DNA of 64,000 nucleotides from Novipirellula artificiosorum. GTDB taxonomy: Bacteria; Planctomycetota; Planctomycetia; Pirellulales; Pirellulaceae. Every line of letters begins with the position of its first letter. Position 1 is the first letter of the stretch. Below are positions 54,990 through 63,733 of the stretch, one piece after another. The DNA is taken from contig NZ_SJPV01000004.1 of the NCBI RefSeq assembly GCF_007860135.1, positions 522,526 to 586,525 of the forward strand, written 5' to 3'. The notes below the pieces were generated by a model, which was not told where the DNA came from, ran no database searches, and was given only the letters and a program-made list of their open reading frames with translations. The position numbers and the translations under genes are program-made.

Positions 54990-56480
54990 ATGAACAACAT
55001 GATTCGTGAATCGACGTACCTGCGAACTGTTCGACACCATTTGATTCTGACGATGCTTTTACTTTGCATTAGTTGGACCGTCGTTGCCAACGCTCAACAA
55101 GTTGCGACAGGCTCCATGAGCGGGCGAATTGTGCTGACAGCTCCCATTCCTAAAGTGCCTCCGCTTCGGATGCTGCCGAACGGGCAGCCCAACTTTGGGC
55201 ATTTTCCGACCATTGAGCAACGTGCTCGCATTGAAGCAGCGAGAGTGCAAGTCCAAGATCAATCGTTGTTAGTCAGTCAGGATGGTGGACTAGCCAATGC
55301 GCTCGTTTACATCCGCAAGCCGCCCGAAGGTTACGTTGCGCCGCAACCGCCAGGCGAACCTGCCATCATTGAAGTGAAGAACTTTTTTACGATGCATCCT
55401 CGCGTGCAAATTGTTCGAGTCGGCCAGCTGATTTCGTTCCGTAATGCTCACGATCACTTGAGTGATTTTCGCTTCTCGCCAACGTACTCCGAATCTCTGA
55501 ACTTCCTGCTTCAACCTGGGCAACGCCGCCAGGAAGCCTATGTTTTCGGGAAGAACGAACCTGTCCCTGTCAGAATTCATTCCGACCTGTTGAATATTGA
55601 TTCATACATTCTAGCCGTCGATCATTCGTTCACCGCAATCACAGACACCGATGGAAGGTACGAAATCAAAGACCTGTCCGCAGGCGAATATACGTTGTTT
55701 GTATGGCACGAACGTGTCGGCGTTCATTCTCGTATTTCTGTGAATGTCGAGGCGGGGAAACAAGCCGAGCATACGCTCAGTGTTCCAGGCACTGAATTTG
55801 AAGATTACACGGACAATTTGAACGCCATGTTAAAGACGATTCAAAGCGGTGACCTGAACGCCGTCAAGTCGCTGATGAATTCAGTCGTTGCAGCGGATCG
55901 AAACAGCCTGAAGCTTCACATCCTACAGAGCCCGAATGTCGCAGTGATTGAACTGCTTTACACACAATGGAATCTTGACCTCAATCCCGCCCAGTTTGCG
56001 GTCGTGCGTGGCAACCTTGCAGCGGTTAAGCAAGAGACGGCGGCGATGCCAGCTGATCAGATCGATGCGTTGCATTTGCTGCACTTGGCTTCGGTTCATG
56101 GTCGAGTGGATGTGATTGTCGAGTTAATGAAACGCAAACCCAGTATTGAACAAGGGTATCACTACGGGGCCACTCCGCTGGCCTATGCAGCAGAGCAAGG
56201 ACATATTGAAGCCGTTGCAAAGCTGATTGAACTTGGGGCTGATGTCAATTTCAAGGCCGACTACACGGCCCTGCAACGAGCCTGCATCGGGAAGCAACCG
56301 GCGACCGTTCGGTTGTTGCTCGAGAAGGGTGCTGATCCGAATATCGCTCGCCATGATGGACAAACCGCTTTGCATCTTGCCACGAAATTTGGTTGCGACG
56401 AGTGTGTCAAGTTGCTGCTCGAACACGGTGCCGATCCCAAGGCGATTGCCGATGTAGACGCCACACCAATGGGGCGATAG
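54990..56480 (+). CDS. Secreted cupredoxin-like/CnaB-like protein with C-terminal ankyrin repeats
   Basis: A 496-residue product. Signal peptide with core LILTMLLLCISWTVVANA. Residues about 40-210 resemble the planctomycete methylamine-utilisation/plastocyanin-like region (GLANALVYIRKPPEGY, PRVQIVRVGQLISFRNAHDH). A carboxypeptidase-regulatory-like segment follows (TDTDGRYEIKDLSAGEYTLF, about 217-255). Residues about 280-490 form ankyrin repeats (GATPLAYAAEQGHIEAVAKL, GQTALHLATKFGCDECVKLL). Ankyrins exported with a cupredoxin-like domain are unusual and suggest an extracytoplasmic binding scaffold. Confidence 0.82.
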   Translation: MNNMIRESTYLRTVRHHLILTMLLLCISWTVVANAQQVATGSMSGRIVLTAPIPKVPPLRMLPNGQPNFGHFPTIEQRARIEAARVQVQDQSLLVSQDGGLANALVYIRKPPEGYVAPQPPGEPAIIEVKNFFTMHPRVQIVRVGQLISFRNAHDHLSDFRFSPTYSESLNFLLQPGQRRQEAYVFGKNEPVPVRIHSDLLNIDSYILAVDHSFTAITDTDGRYEIKDLSAGEYTLFVWHERVGVHSRISVNVEAGKQAEHTLSVPGTEFEDYTDNLNAMLKTIQSGDLNAVKSLMNSVVAADRNSLKLHILQSPNVAVIELLYTQWNLDLNPAQFAVVRGNLAAVKQETAAMPADQIDALHLLHLASVHGRVDVIVELMKRKPSIEQGYHYGATPLAYAAEQGHIEAVAKLIELGADVNFKADYTALQRACIGKQPATVRLLLEKGADPNIARHDGQTALHLATKFGCDECVKLLLEHGADPKAIADVDATPMGR

Positions 56481-56535
56481 GCCGTGACAGGCTTGCCCTA
56501 AAGACTTCAAACTTTGAACCAGGAAAAACAGAATA

Positions 56536-57756
56536 ATGCGAAAAGACTTATTCACAATCTGGATCTTCTTGCTGATGCCGATTGGGTGTGGTCAGCGGGC
56601 TCAGGAGAACACCGTTGAATCGGAGCTCACCTCTCAGAATTTGCAGCATCGAGTCGTTGAAGAGTACAGCCCAATGAAGGATACAGTTGACATCTCAGAG
56701 CTGGGGCGCAAGACAATTGGGTTGTGTGTGCCTGTTCCCTACCAAACCGAATTCGAGCATTACGTGGCGACTCCGGTGATGGCTTGTGTAAAAACAGAGA
56801 TTGTGCAGCTATCCATTCGTGATGCCCTGACGGACGATGAGGTCTCAGAGCCAGTTAAGGTGGCGGCCAGGTTGCTTGACAGTATCCGAATGGGAGACAG
56901 TTTGAACACCAGCGAGCTGATGTACTCACCGGATCCTGCGAAGAAGAAGAAGCTTGCGGACCGTGCTGCAACCATGTTGAAGCCGATCAAGTTCTTCGAG
57001 GACGTCGTACTTGGAACCTGTATGTTCATCGGCGAGTACGCTTATGTGTCAGGTGAGAATGTTGTAGGTGCAATCTCTAACCTGGTGATTCCCGTGCATA
57101 TCGAGTCTCTGCAGGTCAACTTTAGTTTTGGAGAACTGGATCAGGTTGCAAGTGAATTCGTCACTGTCTGGGCATTTGCCAAATATCACTTTCCAGACAG
57201 GTTTCCCTACGCAACGACGTCGGTCCTGGATCACGCAATGCCGCTCGGAAAGGTCTGTACACAAGTTGAAGGGAACGAGGTGGCTGTCTATCTCATGAAT
57301 GGCGAGGCTGTGCGGGATAACTCCCCGCACCAACCTAAGCTCAAGACCGCAGTTGATCGATTCCAGGACCTGTTCTTGGATTTTGCTACCGAACGGTACG
57401 ATGAGTTTTCAACAGGTTTGAGCGAGCCTGCCGCAGGATTCTTCAAGCGTTTGCGGATGAAGCCGAGTTTTGATGAGCAGGCAAAGCGTTCTAGCGAATG
57501 GAAGAAAGATGTCAAGTCTGCAGGATTCCGCGGCAATGTCTTTACGTTGCTTGTGGAGAATACAGTACCGGCCGACGGTGTCGGAGAGACTTATGGTGAG
57601 GTCTTGGTGATGGTTGACGCTGACGAAAGTGGACTCTTGCTGGCGACATATGGAAACATGCCCAGCGCAGTGACTGCGATTGTACAAGCTGCCCAGACGC
57701 AATCTAACGCACAGAACGGTGATTCTGAAAAGAAGCCATCGAAGGAAGAGCAATGA
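56536..57756 (+). CDS. Lipoprotein of unknown function
   Basis: A 406-residue product with lipobox MPIGC (Cys18) and AGGAAAAA ahead of the ATG. The mature protein is mixed alpha/beta with a Lys-rich patch (DPAKKKKLADRA) and no motif I recognise. Its base usage seems slightly less GC-rich at third positions than its neighbours by eye, which I cannot quantify. Confidence 0.7.
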   Translation: MRKDLFTIWIFLLMPIGCGQRAQENTVESELTSQNLQHRVVEEYSPMKDTVDISELGRKTIGLCVPVPYQTEFEHYVATPVMACVKTEIVQLSIRDALTDDEVSEPVKVAARLLDSIRMGDSLNTSELMYSPDPAKKKKLADRAATMLKPIKFFEDVVLGTCMFIGEYAYVSGENVVGAISNLVIPVHIESLQVNFSFGELDQVASEFVTVWAFAKYHFPDRFPYATTSVLDHAMPLGKVCTQVEGNEVAVYLMNGEAVRDNSPHQPKLKTAVDRFQDLFLDFATERYDEFSTGLSEPAAGFFKRLRMKPSFDEQAKRSSEWKKDVKSAGFRGNVFTLLVENTVPADGVGETYGEVLVMVDADESGLLLATYGNMPSAVTAIVQAAQTQSNAQNGDSEKKPSKEEQ

Positions 57757-57841
57757 CAACGGCAAAACAATCCAAATCAACCGTTTTAAGGCCCGTTACG
57801 AACAAGCCGATTTTCACTCGTCAGTTGCAGGGGACACAATC

Positions 57842-59131
57842 GTGAATAACGCTCGAGAACTAGTTCATGGATGTCGTTTAGATGCAACTTCAGCTCAGAG
57901 GACCACGACCGAGACAAACTCACACTTGCGCAGTCAAGTTATTGCCGTCGCCGTGTGTGTTCTCCTAGTACCGGTCGATGTCCGTGCTGAAGGGTTGGTC
58001 CCGACCACGGCGACGAGTGCAGACAGGTTCATGCCCGTTTGGACTTTCACGGAGATCCTGGGCCAGAACCATGCTGCGGTGATTGCCAGGAGGTCAGATT
58101 CGTCCGTCTCGGATTTAACCAGTCAGAAAAACACGAAGTACGCGTCGTTTGAAATCAGTGACGTGCTGAAAGGCGAACCGTCACTTGCAGGATCAACAGT
58201 GGTCGCTCGGCCGTCTGGCGGCGATCCGAAAGGGGAAATGTTTCTGTTGGTAGGCAAACGAAGCAAGTCAAGCAAAGAAATAAGTTGGCGTGTGGCTAGG
58301 TCAGTGACGCAAGCGTATCGAGAGCATGTGCTAACCGTAAATGGGCTGGAGCAGTCTGGTGCCCAACGATTGACGTTTTTCCAGACGCTGCTGGAGCACG
58401 CAGACCAATCTGTGTCAGCGAATGCTCATCTGGAGTTCGTTGTTGCAGCGGACGACGCGTTTGAGAGAGCGTGTGACCAGTTGGATCGAACAAAGATACG
58501 TCAGTGGTTGAGTGAGCCTGACATTGCCGCAGATCGTCGTCGGCTGTATTTGGCGATGTTGGCTCGATGCGGAAACGCTGCCGACGCTGAGTGGATTCAA
58601 CAAGAATTGACAGCCAGGGACATTCCCGCATCTCTTGATATTTGGCTCGGATGCTACCTGGCCTTGAAGGGCGAAGCTGGATTGCCAATGGTGCACAGCC
58701 GGTACTTGGTCGATTCACAAGCAACCTTTGCAGAAACTTACGCCGCGATTCAAGCACTGCGATTTGTTCGTGACTTGCCCAGCTCGCCACTTTCCAGAAA
58801 GTCGCTCATCTTGTCGTTTCGGCTGCTTCTGGAAAATAGTGCACTTGCCGATCTTGTCATCCCCGATCTCGCGCGACTGAAAGACTGGGAATCGATGGAT
58901 CGTCTTGTGGCGTTGTTTAAGGAACCGGACGCTGAGCGGTGCCGTGTCCCCGTCGTCAACTTCATTCGCGCTTGCCCCACAGCTATCGCAAAAGAGCGTC
59001 TGAAGGAAATGGATATGCTGGACCCTGAGGCAGTTCGACATGCGAAGTCTTTCTTTGGGGTGGCTGACTTAAGTAAAACTCGAGTCACGCTTCGTAGATT
59101 ATATGGAGTCAATGGAATCTCTGGCTGTTGA
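57842..59131 (+). CDS. Secreted helical-repeat-like protein, unknown function
   Basis: GTG 57842 with AGGGGA upstream is preferred; the frame is open from 57680, inside the preceding lipoprotein gene. A hydrophobic signal (VIAVAVCVLLVPVDVRA) sits about 34-50 residues in. The N-terminal half is beta-rich. The second half (about 210-420) has regularly spaced amphipathic helices with a HEAT-like look (RRRLYLAMLARCGNAADAEW, WESMDRLVALFKEPDAERC). No enzymatic motif. Confidence 0.7.
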   Translation: MNNARELVHGCRLDATSAQRTTTETNSHLRSQVIAVAVCVLLVPVDVRAEGLVPTTATSADRFMPVWTFTEILGQNHAAVIARRSDSSVSDLTSQKNTKYASFEISDVLKGEPSLAGSTVVARPSGGDPKGEMFLLVGKRSKSSKEISWRVARSVTQAYREHVLTVNGLEQSGAQRLTFFQTLLEHADQSVSANAHLEFVVAADDAFERACDQLDRTKIRQWLSEPDIAADRRRLYLAMLARCGNAADAEWIQQELTARDIPASLDIWLGCYLALKGEAGLPMVHSRYLVDSQATFAETYAAIQALRFVRDLPSSPLSRKSLILSFRLLLENSALADLVIPDLARLKDWESMDRLVALFKEPDAERCRVPVVNFIRACPTAIAKERLKEMDMLDPEAVRHAKSFFGVADLSKTRVTLRRLYGVNGISGC

Positions 59132-59352
59132 CCCGCATGACATTCGATTCGCAAGCGCCGCGCGGAGATGGCACCAATGCCGAAGGAAATCTATCTACAG
59201 TTTGCAAGCGAGGCGGGTGACTGGCAATGAGTATTGAATTCGTACGGATTTCTTGCCCGTTTTCGATTTTCCTTGAGTGATCAGTCGTTTGTCGGTCACT
59301 TCCCCTGTGAGAATGGTCTCACTCGAAACACCGACCAGGAGAAACAATCACT

Positions 59353-59883
59353 TTGGACCTTCAAGAGAGTATCGACCGATTCGGCTCTCCCTTGACGGGA
59401 TTGCTCGTGTCCTGGGGTGTACCCGCCTTTGATGCCGCTGAATTGGCCCAGGACAGTCTTGCCGATGCGCATCTGAGCCTTGCGTCCTGCCGCGGTGATG
59501 TGAACGAACCGCTTGTGTTTGGTCGTTGGTTGCGGGGGATCGCCAAGAACAAGTTTCGAGCGTGGTCGAGAAGCCGTTCGCGACGTCAACGCTTGGCCGC
59601 CGCCGCAGAGCCAGAATTGCTCGACCGGATCACTTCCGAGACCATCGTCATCGACGAGCGCTTGCTGCGATTGCGAAACGAGATCCAGCGACTTCCCAAT
59701 AAGCACCGCGAAGTGATCTTGATGCACTACCTGGACGAAACACCGGTTGTAGAAGTGGCGGCACTTTTATCGATCTCGGTGAAAGCAGTCGAAGGTCGCT
59801 TGTATCAAGCTCGAAAGAAACTTCGAACGCAGATGGATGAACCCACGAATTGGACCCAGGTGGCAAAGGCGGTGTTACTATGA
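59353..59883 (+). CDS. ECF sigma factor paired with polytopic membrane protein
   Basis: TTG start after AGGAG. A 176-residue sigma factor: region 2 AELAQDSLADAHLSLASCRGD with FGRWLRGIAKNKFRAWSRSR, region 4 LPNKHREVILMHYLDETPVVE with ISVKAVEGRLYQARKKL. ATGA overlap with the next gene. The divergent DxAQD region 2.2 suggests a separate ECF group from the others here. Confidence 0.9.
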   Translation: MDLQESIDRFGSPLTGLLVSWGVPAFDAAELAQDSLADAHLSLASCRGDVNEPLVFGRWLRGIAKNKFRAWSRSRSRRQRLAAAAEPELLDRITSETIVIDERLLRLRNEIQRLPNKHREVILMHYLDETPVVEVAALLSISVKAVEGRLYQARKKLRTQMDEPTNWTQVAKAVLL

Positions 59884-61859
59884 ATCAATCTACCGGCGAG
59901 CGTTTGATCGACGAACATGAAATCCGCGCCGCTCTGCGACCGTGGCGGCCCGATCGCCAGTCATTCGCGGATGGTGTCCGTAATCGCGTCGAATTGGTGG
60001 TTAAGCGACGTAGCGATGCGCACTTGAACGATTCCGCCAGCGCGAGCGATCCACGACCAAGCGAATGGCTTCGCATTGCCGCTTCTTTCGTTCCGATTCA
60101 TTTGCTCGGACGAAGTTTTGATACGAGCGTTGCGCCAATCTCGTTTGCCGCCATTTCGCTGGGAAAGAAGATGGTCGTCGTGTTGGCGTTTCCGTTCCTT
60201 TGTTTTTTGATGATCGGATTGACGGTGATCGGAATGATGAGAATACGCGCTCTTCAGCACGAGCAAGGTTCGGCTAGCATCGACATCGAACAAGCTCGGC
60301 AAGCGACCGCCCAGTGGTGGAAACGTTACGGATGGATCGCAGCAATCGTGTTCACTGCTGCATTGGTTGCACCGTTCTTAGGTTGGTCCATGCCGCTCAT
60401 GGTCGCGCTTGTTTGTTCCGGTTTCGCCACAGTATCCTTGGTTCGAACTCTTGCGAAAGAAAACTTGATCGATCGCGCGGTGGTCGGCGGAAGCTGTGTC
60501 GCCGGCTTGGGGATACTGGGACAATTGTCGGCGACGTTTGCAAGTATGAGCTCGTCGCAGCTCCTTGATCCCTACTTGGTGACCGGCGTGTTATTCAGCG
60601 GTTCATTCATGATCGGCGCATTGGTTCGACCGTCGTCATGGACAGGTCAAGGCGTGGAGCATCGTTTGAGCAAGCAAACGAAAATGGTCCTATTGGTGAC
60701 ATTCGCCATCAGCAACATCGCACTGGCCTGTCTGGCATATCGACTGGCTTCGTATTGGCTGTTGATCTTGATCGCGATGGGAGTGACTGTGGCCGCGAGC
60801 CTGTTGGCGACTCCTCGAGTTCGCAAGTCAATGAGCAGTCTTTGGGTGATTGGAGGTGTGCTGCTAGGCTGCCTGATTATGACCGTGTGTTCGAAGTCGT
60901 ATTGGGGAGGAGTGACCTCAGCGGACCTTCGGCTTTACGTTGAATCGTATGACGGACAACGAATGGGCCTTTGGGATGATTGGGCAGATGTTGCACAAAT
61001 GCTCGACGAAACGGATGTTGGGTTTGACAAAGAACTCGTGTTGAAGCGATTCCAGCAAGACTTGAAGCTTCATCCTCAGATGCGTGACCGGATGCTCACG
61101 GCTGCGGCGAGGTCTGGGTTGATCTCCGATTCGGAACTGCTTGCGTACCTGGATGTCCAGGCCGATCGAAGACAGTTGACTGACTCGACGAATTCCGATC
61201 AACCGATTTTGAATGTGAATACCGTTTACTTTCGCATTGTTGCCCTCGCATTCAGTAACGACTTCACGGAAACCGAACGTGATGTATTGACCGGGCGATT
61301 GATGGCTGATTGGAATCGGCTCGCTTCCAAAGATTTTGAGTATCGAAAGCTAGCGGATGTGTTGTTGATTTCTGAACTCATCGAAAGGCTGGATCGGACC
61401 ACAGAGCGTGAGCGTCGTATCGCTGACGTCCACCGCTGGCTTGTCGAGTATCAAGTGACGGAGCCACACGCGTTTCGGAGCATTGGCGGGTTTCGCGCAT
61501 TCATGCAAACGAACGAAAGTGATCGGCAAGCGACCGTGGCGGCAATCAGCTTGATGGAAATCTTTGGGACTCCGCGAGAATTGGATCTTACACGGTTGCG
61601 ATCGTATCTGAGGCCGAACGCCTTACATGACCTACAAGCCTACAATTACGTCCCGAAAGTAGTTGCGAGAGAAAAACTAGTTCGACTCGCCGGCGTACCG
61701 CCACTGACGGTTTCCGACTACCTGCGGAGTGAATTACCGCTGTGGCTTTCGATCATGCTGGTTTTGCTCTTGGCCTACGCGACGTTTAGTTCGCCAAATC
61801 GTGCGTTGCATGCCCCCAAGCGTCTACGGCGTACGAGCGCGGCAGGTGCCAACCAATGA
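59880..61859 (+). CDS. Polytopic membrane protein, probable anti-sigma partner
   Basis: The ATG at 59880 overlaps the sigma stop as ATGA. A cytoplasmic N terminus of about 100 residues is rich in Arg and Asp. About eight TM helices follow (about 100-355), then a soluble helical domain (about 360-625) and a C-terminal TM helix (about 627-645). No known domain recognised. Translational coupling and topology suggest it sequesters the sigma factor. Confidence 0.75.
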   Translation: MNQSTGERLIDEHEIRAALRPWRPDRQSFADGVRNRVELVVKRRSDAHLNDSASASDPRPSEWLRIAASFVPIHLLGRSFDTSVAPISFAAISLGKKMVVVLAFPFLCFLMIGLTVIGMMRIRALQHEQGSASIDIEQARQATAQWWKRYGWIAAIVFTAALVAPFLGWSMPLMVALVCSGFATVSLVRTLAKENLIDRAVVGGSCVAGLGILGQLSATFASMSSSQLLDPYLVTGVLFSGSFMIGALVRPSSWTGQGVEHRLSKQTKMVLLVTFAISNIALACLAYRLASYWLLILIAMGVTVAASLLATPRVRKSMSSLWVIGGVLLGCLIMTVCSKSYWGGVTSADLRLYVESYDGQRMGLWDDWADVAQMLDETDVGFDKELVLKRFQQDLKLHPQMRDRMLTAAARSGLISDSELLAYLDVQADRRQLTDSTNSDQPILNVNTVYFRIVALAFSNDFTETERDVLTGRLMADWNRLASKDFEYRKLADVLLISELIERLDRTTERERRIADVHRWLVEYQVTEPHAFRSIGGFRAFMQTNESDRQATVAAISLMEIFGTPRELDLTRLRSYLRPNALHDLQAYNYVPKVVAREKLVRLAGVPPLTVSDYLRSELPLWLSIMLVLLLAYATFSSPNRALHAPKRLRRTSAAGANQ

Positions 61860-61943
61860 GTATGGAATCCGTGATTCTAGATGGCGAGAACCGTTCCTTG
61901 CGAATTGTGATTGGTTTCGGTACGAACATACGATTGCCTGTGA

Positions 61944-62181
61944 TTACGCCTTCTTGGTTTTGGATTTCTTGTTCTTGTCGAGATACTCGCCAAGTGCGTC
62001 GAGCTTCTCGTCCCAGAACTGCTCGAACTGAGAGACCCAATCATGCACATCGCGGAGTGGGCTGCCAGCGCCATCTGCCGAGCGAGGTAAAAGATTCTGG
62101 CAGTTTTCGAGAGTCTTCACGAAGAGTGTTGCTTCCGCTGTACTCTTTGCAATCTGCGAACTAAGGCTGCCACGCCGGTTC
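61944..62181 (-). pseudogene. 3' fragment of a regulator gene, ArsR/SMARC-like C terminus
   Basis: On the minus strand a frame without ATG runs from a stop near 62181 to TAA at 61944. It includes LFVKTLENCQNLLPRSADG and, further on, DVHDWVSQFEQFWDEKLDAL followed by a lysine-rich end. The last part resembles the C terminus of ArsR-type regulators associated with SRPBCC genes. No HTH is present, so it is a remnant. In the rest of 62182-62422 I see only a repeated 12-mer, gcgaaaaacgcc (62218 and 62403). Confidence 0.45.
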
Positions 62182-62422
62182 GCTTAGAGTACCTGATGTC
62201 GCGGCGTTGCTTTTGCCGCGAAAAACGCCTGGTTTTTGCAGGGTTTCGGCAGCAGGGAGAGTCTCCTGGCGATCTTGATGGGTTGCCGATGGGGCTGCGT
62301 GACAGCCAAAAATTGGCAAATCAGGCCGAGGCTATCGCGCTCTCGCAATCTTGGCACCCTCTAAGTTCATTCGCCGATTGCTTCGGCTCCTGCGGACCGG
62401 ACGCGAAAAACGCCGCTCTGGG

Positions 62423-62647
62423 TTAACAGCTTCTGCCGTTCGGTTGAACGGCGTCGATTCGCTCGACAACGTCCGGTGGAATCGAAAGCATCAACGATCG
62501 GCCGTTGTCCCAATCGACATCGACTTGCGTCCAGCCATTTTGCAGGTGCAGGCCCGTGACAGTTCCGGTGGTGCCAGTCGGAATTGGATCGGGATCGTCG
62601 GTCATCGAAGTCAGACGGATGCGATCGCCTGGTTTGAGCTGTGTCAT
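62423..62647 (-). CDS. DUF4314-like small protein
   Basis: A 74-residue product. LKPGDRIRLTSMTDDPDPIP, then GTTGTVTG and VDWDNGRSLML, match the SH3-like DUF4314 pattern, which is often found in mobile or accessory DNA. The frame stays open upstream to about 62816 and includes CRQCGGN, but without a convincing start. Confidence 0.75.
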   Translation of the reverse strand: MTQLKPGDRIRLTSMTDDPDPIPTGTTGTVTGLHLQNGWTQVDVDWDNGRSLMLSIPPDVVERIDAVQPNGRSC

Positions 62648-62825
62648 TATGGTTGAGTTTTCCGTTACGAGCTTGATCAGTTCAGAGAAAGCCGTGGCCC
62701 GTTGCCGGGCAGCGTGACGCGTTTGGTTGGATGTGGCAAGGTTCCCGCCGCACTGACGACAAAACGCCCGGAAGCTACCAACGTTGGGCGTGCTGTGGCC
62801 GGCAATTGCTATGGGCTAGGCGGGT

Positions 62826-63080
62826 TTAAACCACCGCGCCAAGAATGCTCTTTTTGAGTTGGTCGAGCATCTCGCAAAAGATGTAGTGCTCTTCCAAGAG
62901 CGGGCCAGCCGGACCGCCGTGGTCGACGTCGGCCTTTTCAAGGGCATCGACCAAGGGGCGAAGGTTGTCGGCGATTCGGTAGTACGATTCGCGAATGTCT
63001 TGGTAGGTCGCCGGGTCGAGCTTTTTCATCGCTGTGCGAAGGGCTGCGGCTCTGGTCTTTTGGGTCTCGGTCATGGCCAT
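62826..63080 (-). CDS. Small helical protein, unknown function
   Basis: An 84-residue product starting ATG with GGAG upstream on the minus strand. Predicted to be nearly all alpha-helical (IRESYYRIADNLRPLVDALE, LLEEHYIFCEMLDQLKKSI). No signal peptide or known family. It is in the same orientation as the DUF4314-like gene, consistent with an accessory operon. Confidence 0.65.
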   Translation of the reverse strand: MAMTETQKTRAAALRTAMKKLDPATYQDIRESYYRIADNLRPLVDALEKADVDHGGPAGPLLEEHYIFCEMLDQLKKSILGAVV

Positions 63081-63281
63081 GGTTGGGTCTCCGGTGGAAA
63101 GGGTATTGTTTGCGTTCGCCGCGTTGCGATGAACACATCAGGCCATGAATTCGCCGGCGCATCAACCAAGTCCTGGAATCACCTCCTGAAATTCTTGTTT
63201 TTTTACATCTCCAACTTGGCCGACAGACGCCGCGTGTTGCGGCGCCGCAACGGTATTCAGAAATTGCAGGGCAATCATCTG

Positions 63282-63569
63282 CTAGCAGCCGCGGGCGGTC
63301 TCCCAAGCCCGTTTGCTGCCGTAGCAAATCTGCCCACCTTCGACGATGTAGACCATCGCGTCTTCGGCCACGTCTTGGTCGTCGAAGTACTCGCTGGGAT
63401 CGTCGTTGGAAGCTTCGTTCATCTCCGCGCCACTGGTCACGCCAGCAATCCGGTTTTCAAAAGGCCAGTTTTGCTGCGTCATCAAACGTTTGTCGATCTT
63501 CGTTTGCTGAAGCACGGCTTGGTGCTCGGGAGAGAACTCGGCACCAAATAAGTTTCGAACGTCATTCAT
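63282..63569 (-). CDS. Acidic protein of unknown function
   Basis: The frame is open from 63770. I chose ATG 63569 (MNDVRNLFGAEFSPEHQ), but ATG 63620 or 63692 (GAGG upstream) are possible. The product is acidic (NDDPSEYFDDQDVAEDAMVY) with no known motif. The long plus-strand frame over it (62859-63551) is taken as a shadow. Confidence 0.55.
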   Translation of the reverse strand: MNDVRNLFGAEFSPEHQAVLQQTKIDKRLMTQQNWPFENRIAGVTSGAEMNEASNDDPSEYFDDQDVAEDAMVYIVEGGQICYGSKRAWETARGC

Positions 63570-63733
63570 GGGGATTTCTGGTGGGGGAGAAGTGTTCTGT
63601 CGTGATTGCTCATTGGACATGAGCCAATCAAAGAATAGAATTCCCTCGATCACGTTCCTCAAGATGCCATCACGCTTTTGGTCGATCGGCATCCTGGAAA
63701 CCTCATCCACGATCGCAGCGGAATCAAACCACC

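Noticed and set aside
62758..62792. Small inverted repeat (aacgccc...gggcgt)
   Set aside because: Short arms and no T-tract or partner copies confirmed; not enough for a terminator or mobile-element call.
62859..63551. 230-codon plus-strand ORF near the window end
   Set aside because: Val/Gly/His-rich antisense frame over two minus-strand ORFs with better protein character.
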